64,000 nt of DNA from Burkholderia sp. Ax-1719 (GCF_011753055.1 NZ_VWWJ01000009.1:62001-126000); one strand, 5' to 3'. Positions 1 to 9,682 are shown, counted from the first letter of the stretch. The notes: generated by a model from the sequence alone, not told the origin. Numbers and translations: made by a program.

Positions 1-1316
1 CTGAAATCGCATCGCTCGAACGTGAAGCGGCGAACGGCGCGGCGCACGACGAACGTCTCGCCGATCTGCGCACGCAACGCGCCGAAGCCGCTGCCGAAGT
101 GGCCGAAGACGAAGCACGCTACGCGCAGGAGCGCGAACTCGTGGCGCAGATCGCGGCGCTGCGCAATCGTATCGATGCGGCGCGCGAAGAAGGTGCATCG
201 GCCGATCTCGCCCGCGATGCCGACGCCGCGCGTGAAGCATTGCCCGCGCTGGTTGCGCAACTGCACGCCTTGCAGGGCGATGGCCCGATGGTGCCGCTCC
301 AGGTGGATGGCCATGTTGTCGCGGAAGTAGTGGCGTCGTGGACCGGCATTCCGCTGGGTCGCATGGTAAAGGACGAGATCAAGACGGTACTCAATCTAAG
401 CCCGCTGCTTTCCGAGCGCGTGATCGGCCAGGACCATGCACTCGACGCCATTGCGCAGCGCGTGCGTACCGCCAATGCGAGTCTCGAAGACCCGAACAAG
501 CCGCGCGGCGTGTTCATGTTCGTGGGGCCGTCGGGCGTTGGCAAGACCGAAACGGCGCTTGCACTTGCCGATATTCTGTACGGCGGCGAACGCAAGCTCG
601 TCACCATCAATATGAGCGAATACCAGGAGGCGCACAGCGTGTCGGGCCTCAAGGGCTCGCCGCCGGGCTACGTGGGTTATGGCGAGGGCGGGGTGCTGAC
701 CGAGGCGGTGCGCCGCAATCCGTATTCGGTCGTGCTGCTCGACGAAGTCGAAAAGGCCCATCCGGACGTGCTGGAAATGTTCTTCCAGATTTTCGACAAA
801 GGCACGATGGACGACGCCGAGGGCCGTGCAATCGACTTCCGCAATACGCTGATCATCCTGACGTCGAATGTCGGTTCGCAGGCGGTGATGCAGGCATGCC
901 TGAACAAGGCCGCCGAAGAATTGCCCGATGCGGACGCGCTGGCTGAATTGTTGCGGCCGCAACTGTACAAGACCTTCAAGCCTGCGTTCCTTGGGCGCAT
1001 GAAGGTCGTGCCGTATTACCCGATCTCCGACGACGTGCTCGCCGAGATCATCGAACTCAAGCTCGAACGCATTCGCCGACGCATCGAAGCGAATCACGGC
1101 GCGGCATTCGAGTGGGACGACTCGCTCGTCGAAGCCGTGCTGGCGCGCTGCACCGAAGTGGATTCTGGCGCACGCAATGTCGATCACATCCTGAACGGCA
1201 CGCTGCTGCCCGAACTGGCGCAACAGGTGCTCGAACGCATGGCGGAAGGCACCGCGCTGCAAAGCGTGAATGTGCGTGCGAACGAGGCTGGCGAGTTCGA
1301 ATACACCGTGAATTGA
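1..1316 (+). CDS. tssH: T6SS ATPase TssH/ClpV, C-terminal part (5' end outside window)
   Basis: This is the AAA+ unfoldase that disassembles contracted TssB/TssC sheaths so the T6SS can be reused. The open frame runs in from the window edge, so about 438 codons are visible. They cover a charged, Ala/Glu-rich coiled-coil segment typical of the middle domain, then the second AAA+ module with Walker A GPSGVGKTE (about nt 525-551), Walker B VLLDEVEKAH (about nt 732-761) and the C-terminal small domain ending VNVRANEAGEFEYTVN. The pore-loop segment GSPPGYVGYGEGG is intact. tssA follows after 2 bp, so the two are co-transcribed. The family is clear from the D2 motifs. The choice of ClpV over ClpB rests on the T6SS neighbours. 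Confidence 0.95.
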   Translation, partial: EIASLEREAANGAAHDERLADLRTQRAEAAAEVAEDEARYAQERELVAQIAALRNRIDAAREEGASADLARDADAAREALPALVAQLHALQGDGPMVPLQVDGHVVAEVVASWTGIPLGRMVKDEIKTVLNLSPLLSERVIGQDHALDAIAQRVRTANASLEDPNKPRGVFMFVGPSGVGKTETALALADILYGGERKLVTINMSEYQEAHSVSGLKGSPPGYVGYGEGGVLTEAVRRNPYSVVLLDEVEKAHPDVLEMFFQIFDKGTMDDAEGRAIDFRNTLIILTSNVGSQAVMQACLNKAAEELPDADALAELLRPQLYKTFKPAFLGRMKVVPYYPISDDVLAEIIELKLERIRRRIEANHGAAFEWDDSLVEAVLARCTEVDSGARNVDHILNGTLLPELAQQVLERMAEGTALQSVNVRANEAGEFEYTVN

Positions 1317-1318
1317 TT

Positions 1319-2464
1319 ATGTCGACCGATATCACCGCGCTGCTCGCGCCCATCAATGAAAGCTCGCCGTGTGGCGAGGATATGCTGTTTTCCGCCGATT
1401 TCGATGCCATCGCCTATGCGCGTCGCTTCGATGATCCGTCGCTCGACCAGGGCGAGTGGGTCACGGAAATCAAGGAAGCCGATTGGCCCTTCGTGGCCGA
1501 ACGTTGTTCGGCGCTACTCGCCACGCAAACCAAGGACCTGCGCGTAGCCGTGTGGTTGAGCGAAGCGCTCGCGATTCAGGAAGGCGTGCCAGGCCTCACG
1601 CAGGGCTATGCCGTGCTGACCGGGCTGGTCGAGCGCTTCTGGGACCAGGTGCATCCGTTGCCCGAAGGCGACGATGTCGAATCACGGCTGGGTAATGTGG
1701 CGTGGCTCGCGGGACGCTCGGCGGAATTGCTGCGTGCGGTGCCGCTCACGCAATCGGATGTGGCGTTCAGCACGCTTGACTGGGACGTGGCGCAACACGT
1801 TGCACAGGCCGTCAAGCGCGATCCCGAGAATGCGCACGATATCGCGCGTGGCAAACCATCGGTCGAACAGATCGACGCGTCGCGCCGTGCGACCTCGCGT
1901 GCGTTCTACGAGACCTTGCTCACGCAACTCAAGGCCTTCGAAAAGTCGCTCATCGCGCTCGACGACGAACTGGAGCGCAAGGCCGGCGATTCCGCACCGA
2001 GCTTCCGCCAGACGCGCGAAGCGTTTGAAACGGTGTATCGGCTTGCGGAGCGCTTTGCGCGCGACGTGGGTGTCGACCCGGATGCCTTGCTCAAGCAGCC
2101 CGAAGCGCCGCACGCCCCGCAGGAAAGCCCGATTGGCGCTCCGCCCACGCACGAGCGTTCCGAGCCGAGCTTCAAGACGCCTTTGCCCCCGCATTTGTCC
2201 GACGAGGATTTCGTGCAGACTCCAACCCGCGTTTCCAGCCGCGCGCATGGCGGCATTCAAAGCCGTGCGGACGCGGTGTCGCAACTGCGCGCCGTAGCCG
2301 ATTATTTCCGCGCCACCGAACCGCATAGTCCCGTCGCCTATCTCGCCGACAAGGCCGCCGAATGGGCTGGCATGCCGCTGCACGAGTGGCTGGCGACGGT
2401 CGTGAAGGACGATGGCACGCTCTCGCATATCCGCGAGATGCTGGGTGTGAAATCGGAAAACTGA
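1319..2464 (+). CDS. tssA: T6SS assembly protein TssA (ImpA N-terminal domain)
   Basis: A 381-residue TssA family protein. In the T6SS, TssA proteins act at the baseplate and/or cap the distal end of the growing sheath. The N-terminal ImpA_N domain is recognisable (SPCGEDMLFSADFDAI near residues 13-28), followed by helices and a Pro-rich linker around residues 260-290. The C-terminal helical domain contains VAYLADKAAEWAGMPLHEW. ATG at 1319 is chosen because it lies 2 bp after the clpV stop and begins the conserved MSTDITALLAPI segment; a longer frame reading back into clpV is not needed. A strong terminator follows at 2491-2517, which ends this plus-strand run. Confidence 0.93.
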   Translation: MSTDITALLAPINESSPCGEDMLFSADFDAIAYARRFDDPSLDQGEWVTEIKEADWPFVAERCSALLATQTKDLRVAVWLSEALAIQEGVPGLTQGYAVLTGLVERFWDQVHPLPEGDDVESRLGNVAWLAGRSAELLRAVPLTQSDVAFSTLDWDVAQHVAQAVKRDPENAHDIARGKPSVEQIDASRRATSRAFYETLLTQLKAFEKSLIALDDELERKAGDSAPSFRQTREAFETVYRLAERFARDVGVDPDALLKQPEAPHAPQESPIGAPPTHERSEPSFKTPLPPHLSDEDFVQTPTRVSSRAHGGIQSRADAVSQLRAVADYFRATEPHSPVAYLADKAAEWAGMPLHEWLATVVKDDGTLSHIREMLGVKSEN

Positions 2465-2490
2465 TTCGAAAGCGCCTGAGGCAGAAACAA

Positions 2491-2517
2491 AAAAGCCCTG
2501 CAAACGCAGGGCTTTTT
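2491..2517. terminator. Bidirectional intrinsic terminator between tssA and the ompA-like gene
   Basis: An A-run, GCCCTGC, the loop AAAC, GCAGGGC and a T-run form a 7-bp GC stem. The T-run sits on the right and the A-run on the left, so it can act on both strands. It separates the convergent tssA and ompA-like genes. Confidence 0.9.
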
Positions 2518-2535
2518 GCATTCCGCCTTCGAGTC

Positions 2536-3474
2536 TCAAAGACCGGCGCGGAATTCAATACGACGATTACGCGCGCGGCCGTCCGTTGTATCGTTCGAGG
2601 CCACGGGTTGATCCGGGCCCACGCCGTTGGTCGTCAACTGCTGCGGCGAAATTCCCTTGGCGACGAGATAACCCTTCACCGCGTCCGCACGCGCCTGACT
2701 AAGCGCGATATTCGAGGTGCGATTGCCCGAGTTGTCGGTGTGGCCGATGATTTCCACCGTACGCGTGTTCATCTTCGCGAGCACGGCCGCCATCTGGTCG
2801 AGAATCGCGCGGCCTTCCGGGGCGAGCGTCGCGCTGCCGGTTTCGAATTCGATCGTGCGGTTCGCGAGCGTCTGGTCGAGCAGACCCTGTTCGGACGCGC
2901 TCACGCGCAGACCGTTGCGGATCGTGTAGGTGGGATTGAGTGCATTCGCCATATCGCTGGCGATCTGCTGACGCTGCGCTTCATTGCCTACTTCGCCGCG
3001 CACGTCGATCTGCGTGCCGTCGATCTTCAGTTGTCCTTTGTGGATCTGCTTGAGCTGCGCGCCAATCAGCTTCTGCACGTTCGACGACCAGTTCGGCGGC
3101 GTCGCCACGTCGCCCACCTCGATCTGATCGACCACGTTGGCCGCGCCATAGGTATCGCGCAGGCGTTGCAGCACGGCGGCATGCGTCGCTTCGTCGGGCA
3201 CCTTGCCGCCTGCCACGACCTGGCCCGGCGTGGCATCGACAGGTGCGGGCGTCGAAGTGACCGCGCTGCGCGGCGCGGAAGCGGTTTGCACGCCTGCCAT
3301 CGCCGTTCCGGATGCAGGCGGAATCGTGCCGCTCACGGTCGCGCCATTGGTGACGATGGGCGAGACGCGCGCGGGGCTGTCATCGGCCCACGCTGCGGTG
3401 GTGAACGAAGCGAACGCGCCGAAAGTCAGCGCCGCCGCCGCGGCCAGGCCGCTGCGTTTAGCTGCGACGACCAT
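2536..3474 (-). CDS. OmpA-family periplasmic/outer-membrane protein of the T6SS cluster
   Basis: A 312-residue exported protein. Residues 1-30 form a signal peptide ending AAWA. A Pro/Ala/Thr-rich linker follows, then a BON-like segment (about residues 110-200, containing VDQIEVGD and GQLKIDGTQIDVRG). The C-terminal OmpA/MotB peptidoglycan-binding domain has the core TVEIIGHTDNSG (around residue 238) and GRARNRRIEF at the end. The ATG at 3474 gives the signal peptide and overlaps the tagF end by 17 bp; a longer upstream frame is just the tagF antiframe. In Burkholderia-type T6SS clusters a separate OmpA-like protein probably anchors the TssJLM complex to peptidoglycan. That role is inferred from position. 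Confidence 0.88.
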   Translation of the reverse strand: MVVAAKRSGLAAAAALTFGAFASFTTAAWADDSPARVSPIVTNGATVSGTIPPASGTAMAGVQTASAPRSAVTSTPAPVDATPGQVVAGGKVPDEATHAAVLQRLRDTYGAANVVDQIEVGDVATPPNWSSNVQKLIGAQLKQIHKGQLKIDGTQIDVRGEVGNEAQRQQIASDMANALNPTYTIRNGLRVSASEQGLLDQTLANRTIEFETGSATLAPEGRAILDQMAAVLAKMNTRTVEIIGHTDNSGNRTSNIALSQARADAVKGYLVAKGISPQQLTTNGVGPDQPVASNDTTDGRARNRRIEFRAGL

Positions 3475-4468
3475 TGACTGGCTCCCCGATGAACACTTCG
3501 CGGAACGTGTCGATGGCGACGCGCAGCGAGAGTTGCGGTTGATCGAGATAGCTGACGAGTTTGCTGATGCCATGGTCGCTTTGTGCATGATCGTCGACCC
3601 ATTCCGGATCGTCGATATCGATGTTATGTGCTGAGTAGGTTTGCGGATCGACCACGCTATGCAAGGTCTTCGCGGACGCACCGTTGAAGCCGATGATGAG
3701 CCGCTCGCGCTGCGCAATGGTGCCGAGGAAAATGGCCAGTTCGAAATCGGCCTTTGACACGAACGGCGCGATCAGTTCGAGCCAGAATGCGCCCACCAGG
3801 CTGCGATAGAACGGGTCCGTCGGCAGCGGCAGCGTGAGGCCGCGTTCGAGGTGCGCGGTGCCGCTTTGCATCACCGGGCGCAGCAGCGAGCCGAGTGCGA
3901 GCATCGCGCCTTTGAGGCGCACCGGATGGCCGCTGTTCAGCAACATCTGTTCGAGGCCCGACAGCGTTTGATGCTCGATGAAATCCGCGAAGGTGCCGTC
4001 GTGCGGGTTGCCCGTGCCGCCCACATCCACCGGCACATGCGTTTCGCCGAGCGCCTGCAGCGCGCCTGCGGGTTCGGACGGTCCGAGCAGCGGCTGCATT
4101 TGCGAAGAGACGCGCGACCAGAGTCGCGCGAAGGCCAGCGGGCTGCGCGCGAGAAACGCGAGCGGCTGCTCGACTTCCAGCGCGGTGGCAGCGAGAAACG
4201 GAAAGCGCCGCGATGATTGATCGTGGCTCGCCACCATATGGCCCGCGATCGCCAGGCGGCTTTGCGAACCGAGGAACGCGAAGTGCATCGGCTGCGCTTC
4301 TTCGTAGACGATCTTCCAGCGCGGATCGTCGGTGAGCATGTTCATCGCTTCGGCAATCCAGCTGTCCAGCGTCTGCAGCAACTGCGGATTGTGCGCGCTC
4401 TTCACGAAGTCGCCGCGCGACGGAATTTTGCCGAAGTAGGCGATCTGCGCCTGAACGGTTTGCGTCAT
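3458..4468 (-). CDS. tagF: T6SS-associated protein TagF
   Basis: A 336-residue TagF/ImpM family protein (DUF2094). The N-terminus carries the family hallmark IAYFGKIPSRGDFVKS at residues 9-24. TagF proteins are post-translational repressors of T6SS firing in several species, acting through Fha or sheath components. The start overlaps the stop of tssM by 4 bp (ATGA), which indicates translational coupling tssM-tagF-ompA. It is longer than the roughly 200-residue TagF proteins because it has an additional C-terminal region (after about residue 210) that I do not recognise. The function is known for the family and not shown here. Confidence 0.92.
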   Translation of the reverse strand: MTQTVQAQIAYFGKIPSRGDFVKSAHNPQLLQTLDSWIAEAMNMLTDDPRWKIVYEEAQPMHFAFLGSQSRLAIAGHMVASHDQSSRRFPFLAATALEVEQPLAFLARSPLAFARLWSRVSSQMQPLLGPSEPAGALQALGETHVPVDVGGTGNPHDGTFADFIEHQTLSGLEQMLLNSGHPVRLKGAMLALGSLLRPVMQSGTAHLERGLTLPLPTDPFYRSLVGAFWLELIAPFVSKADFELAIFLGTIAQRERLIIGFNGASAKTLHSVVDPQTYSAHNIDIDDPEWVDDHAQSDHGISKLVSYLDQPQLSLRVAIDTFREVFIGEPVNGRRS

Positions 4469-7400
4469 TGCGCCACTCCCTGCGAGTTGGTTGAGCCTGC
4501 AACGGTCGCCGGCGCCGTGGTTTGCGGCGCGCTGGTGGCCGCCTGGGCGTCGGCGGGCGCGCTGGCGCCCGGCGTGTTCTGTGCGCTCTGTGCAACTTGC
4601 GCGCTACCAGCCGCGCCGACACTCGCGATCGACGACGGCAGCTGCACGCCCTTGAGCCCTTGCTGTTGCGGCGCATCGCCGCTCGACGCGGTGGGCTGCG
4701 AGGTGCTGATGATGCGCATGCTCAGCGACACTGACACGCTGCCTTGCGTCCACATGAGATCGAAGGTGCCGTCAGGACGGCGGCTGCGCTGCGCCGAGTT
4801 GATCAGCTTCTCCAGACCATAGCGGCCCGGCTCGTTGACGAGCTGGATCGTGCGGCCATCGAAGGTGGTCGCCGACAGCGTCGCGCCCGGCGCGCCATTC
4901 GGGTTCGGCCACACGAAGTTGGTCCACTGCGGCGGCGTGTTGCGATAACGCAGTTGCTGGCCGTCGATCGCAAGCGTGTATTCCGTCGTGCCGGTCGAAG
5001 GCTGCGGCAGGATCTGGAACACGGTCTGCGGTTCGCTGGAGCCGCCGCTGGCGCCCGCTGCGCCGCCGCCAAGCGGCGCGACCCAGCGCGAGAAGCCACC
5101 CGTGAAGTCCGGCGTGAGCGCGAGGCCCATATCGCCCCAGGTACGTGCGGTCAGTGTGTCGCCGCGACGAACCGCGAGCGGCCCGAGCGTGGTGCTGACG
5201 AACTTCGAGATCGCGCCATCAGGCCCGAACATCTGGCCGATTTCGCTGGCGCCGGCTTCGACCTTCGCCGTGCCCGCGAACGGATACTTGCTGGCGAGCG
5301 ACGCCTGGAACGGCTGGTACACCTGCGCATTCCACACCTTGTTCACTTCGACGCTGGCCGGCTGGATCACTACCGCGTAGGCCTGCATCAGCGGACGCAC
5401 GAGCAGGGGACGCAGCGCCTTGCGCTGATCGTCGGTCAGACCCGTGAGCATCTGCTCGTCAACGAACTTGAGCGAATCCGAGAGTTCCGAGCCGTTGCCG
5501 TCGAGCGTTTGCTGCATCAGCTGACGCGCGCCCGGTCCCGGATCGCCCTGATTCTTGATGGTGTTGAAGCGCGTACGCACCTTCGAGAGCGAATCCATAT
5601 AGCCCTTGAGCATCGAGCCGTTGTCGTGCGTGACGACAATGCGGCCGAGACCCGCGAACGCCTGACCGATCGGACCCATGGGGATTTCGACCGGATTGCC
5701 GTTGATATCGATGTTCGCTTCCACCGTGCCGCTGGTCGCACGCGAGAACAGGTTCTTGAACCAGCCCTTGATGCCGCTTTGCGCCTGCTTGATGGTGGTG
5801 TTGACGAGCGACGGGTTATCCCACGACGTCTGGTCGTACGCGGTTTCGAGGATCTTGCGGATCGGCGAATCCTGCGGGTCGCCCAGGCGGTTCATCGCAT
5901 CCACGGCCTGACCGAAGCTGCCGAAATCCTGCACGGCAATGCCCTGCATGAACTTCTGCCAGTGCTGCGCATATTCGGCCTTGTACATGCCGACGAGCGT
6001 CTTCTGGATCTGCTCCGGGCTGCCTTCGAGCGTGAGGTCGTCGGACGCCGAGGTGTTGAGCACCCAGTCCTTCGCCTGCAGTTCCTTGGTGGCGGCGTCG
6101 CGGATCGCGGGCTGCACGTACTGGAACCACGCTTCGCGCGTGAAGGTGCCGGGGATCGCATAGCTGCCCGCCACGAGTGCGGTATTGCCGTCGCCGACAA
6201 TGCGCGCGACCGTCATCGGCGCGAAACGCGTGGAGGCGCGCGCCTTGATTTCTTCATAGACGCGCTGGCGAGCCGGCATGCCGCGCACCACGTGACGCAG
6301 GTTTTCGCGGGTTTGATCGACCAGCGAAAGATTCGCGTCGATCATCGGCCAGTCGTCGTCGTTCACGCGCGCGAGATAGAAGGTGATCATGCGCTCGGCG
6401 CTGCGGATCATCTCGTCGCGAGGCATGTTGCCGCGATTCTGTTCGAGCCAGCCGCGCCAGAAGCGGGCGATCTGGTCGGTGAGGTGAGCGGTTTCGACGT
6501 GGCGCTTGTCCGACAGCATCAGATACGTCTTGAGCGCGTTGTAGGCGTCTTCCACGCTCGACGGCGACGCGTCGCTATAGAGGCCGCCCTGGCTCGTGTT
6601 CGACATCGCAGCATGCGCGGAAACCGGCACGGCGCCCGAATCGGGCGTGTGCGTCATCGGCGCGAGTTGCTCAGGGTGCGCGTCCACGTCCTTCATGAAC
6701 GATGCGAGATTCTGCGAAACCGGCGTGAGCATGATCTGGCGCACGCCGTTGTAATACTCTTCGAGCAGATGCTGTTCGATGCGGTCGCCCTGATAGAGGC
6801 CGAGCGACACCGCGAGCGGTTTGTCGCGGCGGAACTGTTCGAGCTGGTCGATACGGTCTTCGAGAATATCCATCGCCTGCAGGCGCGATTGAAGATCGTT
6901 GCGGTTCTGTTGCAGACGCTGGACGTTGTCCAGATCGGCCTGCACGTTCGCCACCAGTTGCTGGTTATTGACGGCCGACCACGTCCAGCCGCCCAGCGCG
7001 AGCGCAAGCGCCGCCACCACGCCGAAGAACGTGGCGTAGCGCAGACGCGTTTTAGCCGGGCTCGCGAACTGGCGAACGGTTTGCTTGTCCGCGAAAATCA
7101 CCTTGGAAAACAGGTCTTTCAGGAAGAAGCCGTTCTTCGAGAACGCGGGCTGCGCCTTGGGCAGGCCATCAGCGGAAAGGGCGAAGCGGTTGGCGATGCG
7201 CTGCGCGGCGGCGCTATTGGTTTCGCCTTCCTGCAATGCGCTCGTGAAATAGAAGCCGCGGAAAATCGGCTTGTACTGGAACGGGTTGTTCTCGAACAGC
7301 GTGGCGAGGAACGCGCGCAGCGCCGGTTTGATGGTCGAGAATTCGAGCGGGAAACTCAACTGGCCAGGCGTGAGCGCATTGCCGCGGCTGATCGACATCT

Positions 7401-8358
7401 GCGCGATGCTGATTTCCTTGAGGCCTTCGTAGAGTTCTTCGAAACGCTCATCGAACTGCGCGACCACGTCGCGCTTTTCGTCCGGCTCATAGGGCAGGGT
7501 AGCGCCCCAGACGCGGTCGTATTCGTGGCGATCGTTGGCGCTGAAGAATTCGGTGAAGCCCGTGATCAGGTCCACCTTCGTGAACATCACGTAGACGGGC
7601 GCGAACACTTCGAGCTTTTCGGTGAGTTCCTGCACGCGCTGGCGCAGGTTTTTCGCCAGATTGATGGCGAATTCCGGACGATTGCCGGTCAGTTCCGCAA
7701 TGCTCGCCGTGACGATGATGCCGTTGATCGGCGCTTTCGGACGATAGCGCTTAAGCAGGCCGAGAAAGCCGAGCCACTCGCCGCGATCTTCTTCGTGAAT
7801 CGAATAACGGCCCGCGGTGTCGAGCAGAATGCCTTCGGTGGTAAAGAACCAGTCGCAATTACGCGTGCCGCCGATGCCATGCACGATGGCTTCTTTTTTA
7901 TCGGCGAAAGGAAATTGCAGGCCGGAATTGATCACGGCGCTGCTTTTGCCCGCGGCCGGATTGCCGATGACGATATACCAGGGCAGTTCGTAGAGCGCCG
8001 AACCGCCGGAAAGCTGGCCGATCTTCGACGTCTTGATGGTCTTGACCGCATCGGTCAGGCGCGTGCGCAGGGCGTCGAGTTCGGCCTGGGTGCCGCGCGC
8101 GGCGACAGCGGCGGGCGCTTCGGCCTGAGCCTGCTGTTCCAGCATATCGCCGAGTTTGCTGTTGGCGCGGCGCACGCGGATGCGGCGCACGATCCACATG
8201 ATCAGCCAGAGCGCGAGCAGCACGCCGAGCACGACCGCGACCCAGATGAGCCCGATCTGCAGCGTGTCGGCCGCGATATAGAGCACGGCTGCCAGCGCAA
8301 TGAAGCCGATGATGGAAAGCGTGCGCTTGTGAGTCAACACGTTGAGAAAGCGTTGCAT
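4465..8358 (-). CDS. tssM: T6SS membrane-complex protein TssM (IcmF family)
   Basis: A 1297-residue inner-membrane protein that spans the periplasm in the TssJLM trans-envelope complex. Two membrane helices lie at about residues 14-30 and 36-58, a cytoplasmic NTPase-like domain carries Walker A GNPAAGKSS at 132-140, and a third helix is near residues 440-460 (FFGVVAALALALGGW). The large periplasmic part then ends in the IcmF C-terminal region and an Ala/Gln-rich low-complexity tail. The length fits full-size TssM. ATG at 8358 follows a 325-bp non-coding stretch that holds a perfect 10-bp inverted repeat. It is the first gene of tssM-tagF-ompA. Confidence 0.96.
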   Translation of the reverse strand: MQRFLNVLTHKRTLSIIGFIALAAVLYIAADTLQIGLIWVAVVLGVLLALWLIMWIVRRIRVRRANSKLGDMLEQQAQAEAPAAVAARGTQAELDALRTRLTDAVKTIKTSKIGQLSGGSALYELPWYIVIGNPAAGKSSAVINSGLQFPFADKKEAIVHGIGGTRNCDWFFTTEGILLDTAGRYSIHEEDRGEWLGFLGLLKRYRPKAPINGIIVTASIAELTGNRPEFAINLAKNLRQRVQELTEKLEVFAPVYVMFTKVDLITGFTEFFSANDRHEYDRVWGATLPYEPDEKRDVVAQFDERFEELYEGLKEISIAQMSISRGNALTPGQLSFPLEFSTIKPALRAFLATLFENNPFQYKPIFRGFYFTSALQEGETNSAAAQRIANRFALSADGLPKAQPAFSKNGFFLKDLFSKVIFADKQTVRQFASPAKTRLRYATFFGVVAALALALGGWTWSAVNNQQLVANVQADLDNVQRLQQNRNDLQSRLQAMDILEDRIDQLEQFRRDKPLAVSLGLYQGDRIEQHLLEEYYNGVRQIMLTPVSQNLASFMKDVDAHPEQLAPMTHTPDSGAVPVSAHAAMSNTSQGGLYSDASPSSVEDAYNALKTYLMLSDKRHVETAHLTDQIARFWRGWLEQNRGNMPRDEMIRSAERMITFYLARVNDDDWPMIDANLSLVDQTRENLRHVVRGMPARQRVYEEIKARASTRFAPMTVARIVGDGNTALVAGSYAIPGTFTREAWFQYVQPAIRDAATKELQAKDWVLNTSASDDLTLEGSPEQIQKTLVGMYKAEYAQHWQKFMQGIAVQDFGSFGQAVDAMNRLGDPQDSPIRKILETAYDQTSWDNPSLVNTTIKQAQSGIKGWFKNLFSRATSGTVEANIDINGNPVEIPMGPIGQAFAGLGRIVVTHDNGSMLKGYMDSLSKVRTRFNTIKNQGDPGPGARQLMQQTLDGNGSELSDSLKFVDEQMLTGLTDDQRKALRPLLVRPLMQAYAVVIQPASVEVNKVWNAQVYQPFQASLASKYPFAGTAKVEAGASEIGQMFGPDGAISKFVSTTLGPLAVRRGDTLTARTWGDMGLALTPDFTGGFSRWVAPLGGGAAGASGGSSEPQTVFQILPQPSTGTTEYTLAIDGQQLRYRNTPPQWTNFVWPNPNGAPGATLSATTFDGRTIQLVNEPGRYGLEKLINSAQRSRRPDGTFDLMWTQGSVSVSLSMRIISTSQPTASSGDAPQQQGLKGVQLPSSIASVGAAGSAQVAQSAQNTPGASAPADAQAATSAPQTTAPATVAGSTNSQGVAQ

Positions 8359-8445
8359 ATGCCGGTCAGATCCTGATGCTTTGAGTGCTGTTCTGGTAAT
8401 TCATGCGTGGCGTTGAAAGACGCGCGTCGAGGAGGGCGCGCGCGT

Positions 8446-8478
8446 GCAGCCGATCATGTGCTGTACAGGATCGGCTGC
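8446..8478. promoter_or_regulatory. Perfect 10-bp inverted repeat upstream of tssM
   Basis: GCAGCCGATC (8446-8455) pairs with GATCGGCTGC (8469-8478) across a 13-nt spacer. It lies 88 bp upstream of the tssM start, in the 8359-8683 gap between tssM and the M15 peptidase gene, both of which read leftward. No T-run follows on the minus strand, so it is either a weak terminator for the peptidase gene or an operator or leader hairpin for tssM. Nothing else recognisable was seen in this gap. Confidence 0.45.
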
Positions 8479-8683
8479 CGATGTGAAAAATGTGAGAGAT
8501 CAGGAAAGGAATTGCACGGCCTGCACGGTCCCCGCGTCATGTCGCTCAAAGCAATCAAGGAACGCCCCATAACCATCCTCTTTATTGTCCGCTTTGCGTT
8601 TTGCTTCGGCCCAATCTGCATATACGCGTGTGCGTTTTTCCGTTGCGGCTTACCATTCTTGCTGCCGCTGTTACATACGCATG

Positions 8684-9565
8684 TCATTTTGCGTCTGCTG
8701 GTTTGCGTCCCAGCACGAATCCGGGCTTGTGATATTCAACGTGCCCGAGGTCCATCAATTTCCATCGGCCGCCCCACGTGAGGCCGACCTGTTCGGCAAC
8801 CTGCCCATATAACTGATAGCCGCGCATGGCCCACGGATCTTTTTCTGAAATGACGAGCTTGCCGTCACGCAGGAATGCGTTATCTGCTGCGAGGCCGTAT
8901 TGGTGATAGCTCTGAAACGCAGCGGCATTGGTCACGCTGCCACCCATTCTTGCCAGCTTGTCCTGCCGTTCGGGGCTGCGATAACCTTCCAGCAAAGCCA
9001 TTTCGTAACCGTATTGCTCGCGCATGATTTTATAAACGAGCAACAGACGCGTACGGAAATCAGCATCGAGCAGATTCCAGTCGCGGCTCGCGTCCACCAG
9101 GGCCGGACGAATCTGTTCGACTTCCTGTGTGGCGAACACCTCGGGCGGCAATGGCGGCGGCGGAACAAGCTGCTCGCCATTGAGCAATGCCGCGATTTTT
9201 TCATCGGGCACACGAGGCGTGTCATCGTATTGGAATAACTGGTGGCCGCGAAGCGCAATAGCGATCAGCGGCGGCGTCGCAAGAATACCTGTCGTCGACA
9301 AAATCAGCAAGCGCCGCTTAATCAGCAAATTTTGCATATCGACCATTGTCGATTGGGAATATTTTGCCGATTTAGAAATATGCTTGCGCGCATGTCTGGA
9401 ACTCGCGGTAATACGATGCGTGATCACATTATGCAGGTTGAATACGGCGTCGAAAAAAGACGCCCGGACGCCCGGTAGCAGCAGAATTGCGGCTATCAGC
9501 ACGGTAATGGCGAAATAGACTACGAGTGCAATGGCAACCAAAAGCGACCCCGTGAACTGAGGCAA
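8684..9565 (-). CDS. M15-family peptidoglycan peptidase, TagX-like (T6SS-linked)
   Basis: A membrane-anchored zinc peptidase with the VanY/M15 fold. The metal-site motif SYHQYGLAAD provides H221 and D228. The C-terminal EYH (E277 and H279, counted from the chosen start) supplies the catalytic acid and third ligand. M15 enzymes cut peptide cross-links in peptidoglycan. TagX, the T6SS-linked member in Acinetobacter, is thought to open the wall for apparatus assembly, and the position beside tssM suggests the same here. The start is uncertain. ATG codons at 9346 and 9337 would drop an in-frame hydrophobic helix (GSLLVAIALVVYF) that looks genuine. I use TTG 9565; ATC 9586 and a TTG further upstream are alternatives. 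With the long start there are two membrane helices. Confidence 0.82.
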   Translation of the reverse strand: MPQFTGSLLVAIALVVYFAITVLIAAILLLPGVRASFFDAVFNLHNVITHRITASSRHARKHISKSAKYSQSTMVDMQNLLIKRRLLILSTTGILATPPLIAIALRGHQLFQYDDTPRVPDEKIAALLNGEQLVPPPPLPPEVFATQEVEQIRPALVDASRDWNLLDADFRTRLLLVYKIMREQYGYEMALLEGYRSPERQDKLARMGGSVTNAAAFQSYHQYGLAADNAFLRDGKLVISEKDPWAMRGYQLYGQVAEQVGLTWGGRWKLMDLGHVEYHKPGFVLGRKPADAK

Positions 9566-9682
9566 TTGTTTTTTGTAATGCTTGATTTTAGAATCAGGCC
9601 TGCCCGAACTCGGGCCGATACGTATTATTACGGCGAAACAGGCCCGATTCAATGTGCACGATCCGAATGAGACTCTAAAGTA

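Noticed and set aside
4744..8376. 1210-codon open frame antisense to tssM
   Set aside because: It is the mirror of a high-GC gene, Arg/His-rich without domains; tssM has full family motifs.
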